A DNA stretch of 18,479 nucleotides from Eubacterium sp. CAG:786 (GTDB lineage: Bacteria > Bacillota > Clostridia > Oscillospirales > Ruminococcaceae). Where the stretch lies: contig HF989487.1 of assembly GCA_000432175.1 (NCBI GenBank), positions 1 through 18,479 of the forward strand, written 5' to 3'. The notes below the pieces were generated by a model. It ran no database searches, was not told the DNA's origin, and was given only the letters and a program-made list of their open reading frames with translations. Both the position numbers and the translations under genes were made by a program. Positions 13,167-18,479 of the stretch are shown one piece after another; position 1 is the first letter of the stretch; each line of letters starts with the position of its first letter.

Positions 13167-15152
13167 TTAGTCTGCCGTGATGGTAATGCCTGCCGCGAGA
13201 TCTGAGAGTTCCTTTTCGGTGAGCGTGCCTGCGTCAAGTCCAAATATCGCGAAATACGGCACCTGCGCAATATCGTAAGCCATCGCACACTGTGAGCTGC
13301 CGCCGTCCCGGAACTCGGGGAACGCTATCGCAGCAGCCCCGGTTTCCGTTGAGGAAACCACGCGGTATCCCGCGCTGTAATCCACCATGCTGGACAGGCC
13401 AATTGGAGAATAGATCTGCATTGGCATTGTATCTGCGGAGGTATCTACCTGCGCCAGGGAGCCTGCATGCGTTGTACCAAACTGCATCATGTTGAAATAC
13501 CCTACATGCCTGCCGTCTTTCAGTACTTCCACAGCCGGAATGCCAGGATTATGCTCATCAGGTTTACTGCTGCTGAGCGTTATCCCGTCCGGGAGCTGGC
13601 TGAAAGTTACCGTCCAGCTGTCGCCGGAAAAGCGGTATTTCAAATCAGGCGCGCCGATGATAACCTCAGGCGGCGTAATGCTGGCTGTATCTGTATCACG
13701 GTCGACTTCAATGTAATCACCGTAATACTCCGAATACGTTCTTTCTTCCACCTCGGTCATGAACGCTGCGCGAAGCATGACCGACTGGAATTCGCGGTCG
13801 TCACCGGCAGAAAGCACGGTCGCATTCCACACTTCGCCCGGTTTGAGAGAAGCGTCCCAGTCAAGGTATCTTTTGCTTTCAAAGGTTCCACCGCCGACAT
13901 AATAATAAGCGTTCAACGTCAGATATAATTGCGTTTTTCCGTCATCAGCCGTCGGTATCACCCCGGGCACGGTGAATGAAAAATCAAGGCTGCCGTCCGT
14001 GTTTTCATTCAGCGAAGCGCTGCCAAGAAGCGTATTCACGGTAGCTTCTGCGTTGGTTTTATCAAGCTCGGGGACTTCCACCGGGTCGGGCTGAGTTGGC
14101 GGTGCGGTAGTGGTTTCCGGCGCAGATGTGGCTTCCGGCTCGGGAGAAACTGACGAAGCTTCAATGGTCTGCTTCGCCCCTGAGGTCGTCGGTGTGACTT
14201 CCGGCGTGCTTTCCGGCTTCTTACCGGGGTTTGTCAGCAGGCAAACTGCTGCGGCTGCGATGAGTATTACCGCTGCAATGGTTATCCAGAGCGCTGGCTT
14301 CTTGGGGTTGAGAATGCTCTTTATACGCTGCTTTATGCTGCTTTCCCCGAAAGCCAGGACTCCGTTCATGGAAATGCGGTTCTGCTTTGCCGACATGTTG
14401 AGCAGCGCGTTTGCGTATTCCTTGCGGCTTTCAACGTCAAGTCCCTTTACGGCAAGTTCGTCGCAGGATATCTCCATATCCCGCACCATCAGGAAAAATC
14501 CAGCCCACGCCAGCGGATTGAACCAGTGAAGGCACAGAGCCAGCAGCGCTACCGGCTTAACGATGAAGTCAAGGCGGCGTATATGCGTTTTTTCGTGAGT
14601 TATGATGAGGTCGCAGCTGCGCCCGGGCAGCCCGGCAGGTACGTATATTCTCGGACGGAAAACGCCCATTACGAACGCGGTGTCGATGTTGCCGCATTCC
14701 CAGATATTTTCGCGGAGGTGAACGGCGCCGGAGATTTTCCCGCGCAGTCTTATGCAGGAAATTGCATTCCACAGAATGAACGCTGCCACGCCCGCGATCC
14801 AAACCCAGAAAAGTATGTCGTATAGTTCAACGCCATCGCTCACGGGCTGAACGGCTGCTGGCGCATTATTCACGACATTCACCGTGGTCTGCTGCCCTGT
14901 TACCGTATCAACGTTAGCCGGCGCTGTGAAAGTCACCCTGCCGCCGTCGGAATTCGCGCTGAACAGGTTGAACAGGCTTGCAGGGCTGGGGAGCGAAAAC
15001 GGGCACAACAGCCGTATCCCGAGAATTGCCCACAGCATGTAAGAATAGCGCCGTGGCGCCTTTTTCAGCGGAATTCTGAGCAGCATTATCACAGCTGCGA
15101 TAACGGCGCCGGAAATGCTCATATTAATAAGCGCGTCCATAAATTCTTTCAT
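13167..15152 (-). CDS. blaR1: BlaR1/MecR1-family M56 metallopeptidase sensor
   Basis: A 661-residue membrane sensor-protease. Transmembrane helices are visible at about 9-26, 36-52, 111-133, 197-222 and 287-306. The zinc site is HEKTH (186-190) with the M56 partner motif EISCDE (227-232). In the family, a signal outside the cell activates this protease, which relieves repression by BlaI. The extracellular part differs from BlaR1 of staphylococci. After the last helix comes a Pro/Thr/Ser linker (about 311-365), then about 290 residues of beta-rich sequence without the STXK, SXN or KTG motifs of penicillin-binding sensors. The stimulus may therefore not be a beta-lactam. The start at 15152 is 2 bases after the blaI stop, so translation is probably coupled. 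The symbol denotes family only. Confidence 0.88.
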   Translation of the reverse strand: MKEFMDALINMSISGAVIAAVIMLLRIPLKKAPRRYSYMLWAILGIRLLCPFSLPSPASLFNLFSANSDGGRVTFTAPANVDTVTGQQTTVNVVNNAPAAVQPVSDGVELYDILFWVWIAGVAAFILWNAISCIRLRGKISGAVHLRENIWECGNIDTAFVMGVFRPRIYVPAGLPGRSCDLIITHEKTHIRRLDFIVKPVALLALCLHWFNPLAWAGFFLMVRDMEISCDELAVKGLDVESRKEYANALLNMSAKQNRISMNGVLAFGESSIKQRIKSILNPKKPALWITIAAVILIAAAAVCLLTNPGKKPESTPEVTPTTSGAKQTIEASSVSPEPEATSAPETTTAPPTQPDPVEVPELDKTNAEATVNTLLGSASLNENTDGSLDFSFTVPGVIPTADDGKTQLYLTLNAYYYVGGGTFESKRYLDWDASLKPGEVWNATVLSAGDDREFQSVMLRAAFMTEVEERTYSEYYGDYIEVDRDTDTASITPPEVIIGAPDLKYRFSGDSWTVTFSQLPDGITLSSSKPDEHNPGIPAVEVLKDGRHVGYFNMMQFGTTHAGSLAQVDTSADTMPMQIYSPIGLSSMVDYSAGYRVVSSTETGAAAIAFPEFRDGGSSQCAMAYDIAQVPYFAIFGLDAGTLTEKELSDLAAGITITAD

Positions 15153-15154
15153 GT

Positions 15155-15523
15155 TCAGCCCTCCTCCGTGTATTCATCTATAAGCTTTTTCAGCTCCTCG
15201 GCCTCGCTGCGGGTGAGCTTTTCACGGCTCAGGAACGCCGTCAGGAACAGCGGCAGCGAACCGCCGTAGCTTCGCTCAATAACGTCCTCTGAACGCTCAG
15301 AAAGCACCTCGTCACGCGGGTGAGTCGCGGTTATCACCGAGTTCTCATTCAGCGCAAGTCCCTTTGTGACAAGCTTCTTTAATATCGTGTATACGGTGGA
15401 TTTCTTCCAGCCGTATTCCGCAAAGGATTTTTCCACCAGGTCGCCGGATCTGACGGGCTCATCTCTCCAGATGATCTCCAGCAGCTTCATTTCGCTCTCG
15501 GGGAGTTTTTTGATGTTCTCCAT
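15155..15523 (-). CDS. blaI: BlaI/MecI/CopY-family repressor
   Basis: A 122-residue winged-helix repressor. Residues about 5-75 are the DNA-binding domain (LPESEMKLLEIIWRDEPVRS, then YGWKKSTVYTILKKLVTKGL, the recognition helix being KKSTVYTILKKL). The rest forms the dimerisation helices. Family members repress their own operon until cleaved by the BlaR1-type protease, here encoded immediately downstream. The ATG at 15523 follows GAGGAGG. Two palindromic operators lie over and just after the promoter. No beta-lactamase gene is beside the pair, so other targets elsewhere are likely. Confidence 0.93.
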   Translation of the reverse strand: MENIKKLPESEMKLLEIIWRDEPVRSGDLVEKSFAEYGWKKSTVYTILKKLVTKGLALNENSVITATHPRDEVLSERSEDVIERSYGGSLPLFLTAFLSREKLTRSEAEELKKLIDEYTEEG

Positions 15524-15538
15524 TTCTGACCTCCTCTT

Positions 15539-15556
15539 GGTCTATCATTATAGACC
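15539..15556. promoter_or_regulatory. BlaI-type operator 1
   Basis: GGTCTAT-CATT-ATAGACC, a perfect 7-bp inverted repeat about 16 bases upstream of the blaI start, between promoter and gene. Confidence 0.7.
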
Positions 15557-15569
15557 TTTTTCTGATTTA

Positions 15570-15598
15570 AGTCTATCACAATAGACCAGTTTTGTCAA
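15570..15598 (-). promoter_or_regulatory. Promoter of the blaI-blaR1 unit
   Basis: Minus strand TTGACA (15598-15593), a 17-base spacer and TAGACT (15575-15570). The -10 box lies within operator 2, so repressor binding would block it. Confidence 0.65.
15571..15587. promoter_or_regulatory. BlaI-type operator 2
   Basis: GTCTAT-CACA-ATAGAC overlaps the -10 box and spacer. Its centre is 31 bases from that of operator 1, about three helical turns, so both dimers would lie on the same face of DNA. Confidence 0.7.
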
Positions 15599-15641
15599 GT
15601 GATTTTTTGAAAATAATTTTAAAATATTTTTGCTAAAACCC

Positions 15642-15670
15642 TTGACAAACAGAAATTTGTGTGGTATAAT
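15642..15670 (+). promoter_or_regulatory. Promoter of the rplJ-rplL operon
   Basis: TTGACA at 15642-15647, a 17-base spacer and TATAAT at 15665-15670, both perfect consensus, as expected for a ribosomal protein operon. Confidence 0.92.
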
Positions 15671-15676
15671 ACATAT

Positions 15677-15792
15677 GCTGTTCTAAAGACAGCAGGCAGT
15701 CGAAAGGCTCTAACGGTATTACCGCCTGCCGAGGAATGGGAATGAGATCAAAATCACCTCCCTTCTGTTCTTTGACAGAGGGGATTTTTTTC
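15677..15792 (+). ncRNA. Ribosomal protein L10 leader (autoregulatory mRNA structure)
   Basis: Between promoter and rplJ lies a structured leader: GCAGGCAG pairs with CGCCTGC around a stem region containing AGTCGAAAGGCTCTAACGG, followed by GGAATGGGAATGAGATC. This layout fits the L10 leader, where L10-L12 complex binds its own mRNA. It ends in an intrinsic terminator (15759-15792): TCCCTTCTGT pairs with ACAGAGGGGA and is followed by seven T. Excess L10 is expected to favour termination. Confidence 0.85.
15759..15792 (+). terminator. Attenuator terminator of the L10 leader
   Basis: A 10-bp stem with one G-U pair, a 6-base loop and TTTTTTTC, placed 50 bases before rplJ. Confidence 0.88.
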
Positions 15793-15842
15793 TTGCTCTC
15801 CTTGAACTGAACAGCGCAAATTTAGTAAAGGAGTGAATTAAC

Positions 15843-16352
15843 ATGCCTAGTAAAAGCGTACTCGAACAGAAGCAGGCTTATGTTGCTGACTTAGCTGAAA
15901 AGCTCAAGAACGCAGCCGGCGGTGTTCTCGTTGACTACAAGGGTATCTCTGTTGAGGCCGACACAAAGCTCCGTAAGGATCTGCGTGATAATGGCGTTGA
16001 CTACTTCGTAGTAAAGAACACACTGTTAAAGCGTGCAGCTGAGATCGCAGGGATCGAGGGACTTGAGCCCGCACTTTCCGGCACAACAGCTATCGCTCTG
16101 ACCGCTGAGGACATCATCATTGCCCCCAAGCTCCTGTTCAAGCAGACCGAGGCTCCCGACAGCACTTTCGCTATCAAGCTCGGTTTCATCGACGGCAAGG
16201 TAATTTCTAAGGAAGAGGTTGAGGCTTACGCTAAGCTGCCCTCCAAGGAGACCCTGCTTTCTCAGCTCGTATTCATGCTTCAGTCCCCGATCCAGAGAGT
16301 TGCCATCGCACTCAACGAGATCGCAAAGAAGAACGAAGAGCAGTCCGCTTGA
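15843..16352 (+). CDS. rplJ: 50S ribosomal protein L10
   Basis: A 169-residue protein of normal length for bacterial L10 (uL10). The N-terminal domain that binds 23S rRNA at the base of the stalk carries the typical VLEQKQAYVADLAEKLKNA, GVLVDYKGISVEADTKLRKD and YFVVKNTLLKRAAE blocks. The middle reads SGTTAIAL and FAIKLGFIDGKV, and the C-terminal helix that anchors L7/L12 dimers begins at about 140 (MLQSPIQRVAIALNEIAKK). The ATG at 15843 follows AAGGAG. First gene of a two-gene operon with rplL, under leader control. Confidence 0.98.
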   Translation: MPSKSVLEQKQAYVADLAEKLKNAAGGVLVDYKGISVEADTKLRKDLRDNGVDYFVVKNTLLKRAAEIAGIEGLEPALSGTTAIALTAEDIIIAPKLLFKQTEAPDSTFAIKLGFIDGKVISKEEVEAYAKLPSKETLLSQLVFMLQSPIQRVAIALNEIAKKNEEQSA

Positions 16353-16448
16353 TTGCGGCATTCCGACTGGCAGCCTGAGCGCTGACCACGAGGACAAACT
16401 TACTGCGTGAAAAGCGCACATCAAAATTTATTTATGGAGGATACTAAA

Positions 16449-16823
16449 ATGGCATCTGAGAAGATTTTAGCTATGATCGAAGAAGTTAAGGCTCTTTCCG
16501 TTCTCGAACTGAACGAGCTGGTTAAGGCACTTGAGGAAGAGTTCGGCGTTTCCGCTGCTGCTGTTGCTGCTGCTCCTGCAGCTGGCGCTGGCGCTGCTGC
16601 TGCTGAAGAGAAGACTGAGTTCGACGTTGTTCTCGCTTCCTTCGGTGACGCTAAGATGGGCGTAATCAAGGCTGTTAAGGACGTTATGGGTCTTGGCCTT
16701 AAGGAAGCTAAGGAGCTCGTTGAGGCTGCTCCTAAGACCCTTAAGGAAGGCGTTTCCAAGGCAGAGGCTGAGGAGATCAAGGCTAAGCTCGAAGAGGCTG
16801 GCGCTAAGATCGAGCTCAAGTAA
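16449..16823 (+). CDS. rplL: 50S ribosomal protein L7/L12
   Basis: A 124-residue stalk protein that recruits translation factors. It has the N-terminal dimerisation helices (ILAMIEEVKALSVLELNELV), an Ala/Gly/Pro hinge at about 36-52, and the C-terminal factor-binding domain (TEFDVVLASF, KIGVIKAV-like KMGVIKAVKDVMGLGLKEAK, LVEAAPKTLKEGVSKAEAEE). The ATG at 16449 lies 8 bases after GGAGG; an in-frame ATG at 16407 has no comparable signal and would add unrelated residues. Codons are strongly biased, as in highly expressed genes. The gap to rplJ (96 bases) holds no clear structure. Confidence 0.98.
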   Translation: MASEKILAMIEEVKALSVLELNELVKALEEEFGVSAAAVAAAPAAGAGAAAAEEKTEFDVVLASFGDAKMGVIKAVKDVMGLGLKEAKELVEAAPKTLKEGVSKAEAEEIKAKLEEAGAKIELK

Positions 16824-16849
16824 TTCTGGCTCAACTTACACAACCTATA

Positions 16850-16880
16850 ATACCCCGGTCGTAAGATCGGGGTATTTGTT
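16850..16880 (+). terminator. Terminator of rplJ-rplL
   Basis: ATACCCCGGTC pairs with GATCGGGGTAT around GTAA, followed by TTTGTT, 27 bases after the rplL stop. Confidence 0.9.
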
Positions 16881-17042
16881 GGTAACCTCTAAAAACCGGG
16901 ACACGAGCAGATTTCGTACATGACTTGTATCATATGCTAGGCGTCAAACCGCAGTAATACTGTATGTATTTCAAGGTTTGACAACGACGCAGATGATATA
17001 AGTCATAGAAATCTGCCGTGAAGGAGGTTTTTAGAGGTTACC
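16881..17042. mobile_element. MITE-like inverted-repeat element, 162 bp
   Basis: The element starts GGTAACCTCTAAAAACC and ends with its perfect 17-bp complement. Pairing continues, imperfectly, for about 45 bases (CAGATTT, ATGACTT blocks). Internal inverted repeats (GTCAAACC at 16943 and GGTTTGAC at 16975) would fold the whole element into one long hairpin. No coding capacity. It sits exactly between the rplL terminator and the end of the TauE gene, so it interrupts no gene. It is most likely moved by the transposase of a larger relative elsewhere in the genome. Confidence 0.8.
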
Positions 17043-17044
17043 TT
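16996..17044 (+). repeat. 49-bp direct repeat, copy 1 (right end of the MITE)
   Basis: Starts ATATAAGTCATAGAAATCTG and ends GAGGTTACCTT; repeated exactly at 17053-17101. Confidence 0.9.
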
Positions 17045-17052
17045 ACACTAAA

Positions 17053-17101
17053 ATATAAGTCATAGAAATCTGCCGTGAAGGAGGTTTTTAGAGGTTACCT
17101 T
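17053..17101 (+). repeat. 49-bp direct repeat, copy 2 (extra MITE right end)
   Basis: Exact copy of 16996-17044, with a period of 57 bases. It abuts the stop codon of the TauE-like gene (17102-17104). Confidence 0.9.
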
Positions 17102-17479
17102 TTATTTATCCCTGCCCGACTGCTTTTCCCGCGGGGGACTTCTGAACAATTCGTGCAGACCGAACGCCAGCAGAAACAGCGCGTACAATTTTCGCAGCAG
17201 TTCATTCCCAATAAACTGCGAACCGAGGGTACCGAGTATTGCGCCGACAATTCCACCCGGGACAAGGCTCAGCACAAGCTTTCTGTTTATCAGCCCGGCG
17301 CGCCAGTGCATCACCACTGAAATCAGTGCGATGGGTAGGAAGAACAGCAGATTTATGCCCTGCGCGTCATGCTGGGGCATTCCCTGGAACATAGTCAGCC
17401 AGATAAGCAGAACGAACCCGCCGCCAAGCCCCATTGAAGCAACAACGCCGGAAAGCACGCCAACAACTGCCTGTATCAT
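17102..17479 (-). CDS. Half-size TauE/SafE-family (TSUP) membrane protein, second partner
   Basis: A 125-residue membrane protein with about four hydrophobic segments. It opens MIQAVVGVLSGVVASMGLGG, with the glycine-rich GLGGGF typical of TSUP transporter halves, and contains INLLFFLPIALISVVMHWR, LSLVPGGIVGAILGTLGSQF and LLRKLYALFLLAFGLHELF. Complete TSUP proteins, which export sulfite or other sulfur and organic anions, have two such halves in one chain of about 250 residues. The ATG at 17479 follows GGGGGA and overlaps the stop of the upstream half by ATGA, so the two are translationally coupled. An upstream GTG-type extension into the previous gene's frame is not credible. The substrate cannot be read from sequence. 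Confidence 0.82.
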   Translation of the reverse strand: MIQAVVGVLSGVVASMGLGGGFVLLIWLTMFQGMPQHDAQGINLLFFLPIALISVVMHWRAGLINRKLVLSLVPGGIVGAILGTLGSQFIGNELLRKLYALFLLAFGLHELFRSPPREKQSGRDK

Positions 17480-17841
17480 GTAAAAATCCCCCTGACTGCA
17501 GCCGCGCAGATAAGCGCCCCGAACAGCCGCTGGAGCCACACCGCACGCACTTTCCTCAGGAACAGCGCGCCCGCAACCGCGCCAGCCGCTCCCCATGGAA
17601 CGTACCCCCACGCCTCACTAACGTCAATGCCGCCGCTGAAGAAGTACGACGCCGCTGCAGTCAGGCTGAGCACAAATATCACCGCGACTGAATTTGCATG
17701 AGAGCTGCGCACGGTGTCCACAGGCGCTTCTCCGGAATTTCGCTGCTCGTATTCCAGTATCGGCACTGCGGCTACTCCTCCCCCGCTGCCGAAAAATCCA
17801 TTCAGAAATCCGCAGAGCATTCCCTCAAAAAATCTCTTCAA
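17476..17841 (-). CDS. Half-size TauE/SafE-family (TSUP) membrane protein, first partner
   Basis: A 121-residue membrane protein with about three or four hydrophobic segments. It begins KRFFEGMLCGFLNGFFGSGG with the glycine motif GFFGSGGGVAAVPIL that marks the first half of TSUP proteins, and includes HANSVAVIFVLSLTAAASYF. The start is a TTG at 17841, 5 bases after GGGGTGAT; no ATG or GTG fits better. It overlaps the second half by four bases. Together they add up to one normal TSUP protein, so I infer a heteromeric transporter, or a gene split by a stop and restart. A hairpin covers its ribosome binding site. Confidence 0.82.
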   Translation of the reverse strand: MKRFFEGMLCGFLNGFFGSGGGVAAVPILEYEQRNSGEAPVDTVRSSHANSVAVIFVLSLTAAASYFFSGGIDVSEAWGYVPWGAAGAVAGALFLRKVRAVWLQRLFGALICAAAVRGIFT

Positions 17842-17849
17842 AACACATC

Positions 17850-17882
17850 ACCCCGGAATATTTTCTGCAGATATCCCGGGGT
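17850..17882 (-). promoter_or_regulatory. Hairpin over the ribosome binding site of the TSUP pair
   Basis: In the mRNA, ACCCCGGGATAT pairs with ATATTCCGGGGT (12 bp, one G-U) around a 9-base loop. The GGGG of the second arm is part of the ribosome binding site. No U-run follows on the minus strand, so it is not a terminator; hiding of the binding site is inferred. Confidence 0.5.
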
Positions 17883-17903
17883 TATTACTGTCATATTATG
17901 GCT

Positions 17904-18446
17904 TCACTTGCGATATATCTCACGGTGGATAGTGCTCATCACGCCGTCAAAATCCGCTTTGCTCAACGGACGGTTCGTCATCAGCCGCAGAGGTAATGCG
18001 GCGCATTTTCCGTAAAATTCCGGCTGGAAGTATTCACCGTCGTTCAGGTGCATTCCCATGCGCTGGTAAAACGCTATCCTGCGCCGCTCGGCTTCACCCT
18101 CGGGGGGTTCCACTTCAAGCACTATCAGCGAACTGCAGTAATGCTCCATAAACCTCTGAAGCATGTCAGAACCTCTTCCCTGCCCACGCAGACTTTCATC
18201 AACGGCAAAGTGCTCAACAAAAACAAGCCCGTTTTTTTCCAGGTCGTAGTAATTCATGAACGCAGCTGGAATTCCCTCTGGCTCATAGCACAGGCAGCGG
18301 AATTCCCGGCGCTCAAACTCGGAATAATGAAACCGCTCGCTTCCGCGCTCCGTCGGCGGGAATGAGTATTCCATTATGCGGTACAGCGCTGAGAATTTCT
18401 CCATTGGCATCGGCGAACTGCCGGAATAGAACATGTATTCACTCAT
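17904..18446 (-). CDS. GNAT-family N-acetyltransferase
   Basis: A 180-residue protein. Residues about 15-60 contain the substrate-side helices (FSALYRIMEYSFPPTERGSE). The acetyl-CoA site is VFVEHFAVDESLRGQGRGSDML (beta4, the RGQGRG pyrophosphate loop, alpha3), followed by LIVLEVEPP and the C-terminal RIAFYQRMGMHLN and EYFQPEF. It is not close to the PaiA-like protein at 2814. The substrate is unknown: GNATs act on amines of antibiotics, amino acids, polyamines and protein N-termini. The ATG at 18446 follows AAGGAG. The TSUP pair lies 62 bases downstream on the same strand and may be co-transcribed. Confidence 0.9.
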   Translation of the reverse strand: MSEYMFYSGSSPMPMEKFSALYRIMEYSFPPTERGSERFHYSEFERREFRCLCYEPEGIPAAFMNYYDLEKNGLVFVEHFAVDESLRGQGRGSDMLQRFMEHYCSSLIVLEVEPPEGEAERRRIAFYQRMGMHLNDGEYFQPEFYGKCAALPLRLMTNRPLSKADFDGVMSTIHREIYRK

Positions 18447-18462
18447 TTATTTCACTCCTTAT

Positions 18463-18479
18463 GGGAACATCTAAAAACC
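18463..18479 (+). repeat. Terminus of a second MITE copy at the window edge
   Basis: GGGAACATCTAAAAACC matches the left terminus of the 16881 element at 15 of 17 positions. The rest lies outside the window. Confidence 0.6.

Noticed and set aside
16407..16448. Earlier ATG for rplL at 16407
   Set aside because: It would add 14 residues absent from all L7/L12 proteins and lacks a ribosome binding site; GGAGG precedes 16449.
17480..17611. Upstream extension of the second TSUP gene to 17611
   Set aside because: The extension is Arg/Gly-rich, non-membrane sequence lying inside the first TSUP gene; the ATG at 17479 has a ribosome binding site and a family-typical N-terminus.
1..18479. tRNA or rRNA genes
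   Set aside because: No cloverleaf with a TTCGA-type arm and no rRNA segments were noticed on either strand by eye; a covariance scan was not possible.

Overview
The window looks like the chromosome of a gut or rumen Gram-positive anaerobe of the Ruminococcus / Oscillospiraceae type. The signs are a type I dockerin on a secreted multidomain protein, GLUG-repeat surface proteins, an L10-leader rplJ-rplL operon, TTG/GTG starts with AGGAGG ribosome binding sites, and many TTGACA-N17-TATAAT promoters. The genus is an inference from gene content; no marker gene fixes it.

Layout. 1-1200 (minus strand): the 5' end of a secreted protein gene, a decayed methyl-accepting chemotaxis protein fragment, and a small Xre regulator with a palindrome over its own ribosome binding site. 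1254-4962: an MBL-fold lipoprotein with a C-terminal Cys-rich domain, a PaiA-like GNAT acetyltransferase, an 81-residue protein with a helix-hairpin-helix-like end, and a LytTR-PAS regulator. 4963-11772: a secreted-protein locus. 11804-13111 (minus): a SHOCT-domain protein followed by cobO. 13136-15598 (minus): a blaI-blaR1 pair behind two palindromic operators. 15642-16881 (plus): rplJ-rplL with its autoregulatory leader. 16881-17101: a small inverted-repeat element (MITE-like) with one end duplicated. 17102-18446 (minus): two overlapping half-size TauE/SafE genes and a GNAT acetyltransferase. A second copy of the MITE terminus touches the right edge.

The most interesting region is 4171-11731. 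A LytTR-PAS regulator is followed by a terminator hairpin, a direct repeat, a strong promoter and the first 17 codons of a signal peptide. The reading frame then stops. The missing half of that signal peptide and the mature dockerin protein resume about 4.0 kb downstream, at 9206. Joining codon 17 (ending at 5200) to the codon at 9206 gives a complete signal peptide and an 858-residue dockerin protein. The intervening 4005 bases begin with the last 24 codons of a second LytTR-PAS gene, differing from the intact copy only at three synonymous third positions. They continue with a second copy of the terminator, direct repeat and promoter, and then a GLUG/Ig-repeat surface protein gene that is frameshifted. 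I infer a family of repeated cassettes (LytTR-PAS regulator, regulated promoter, large secreted protein) that has been rearranged here by recombination between family members. An assembly error in repetitive DNA is the main alternative and should be excluded first.
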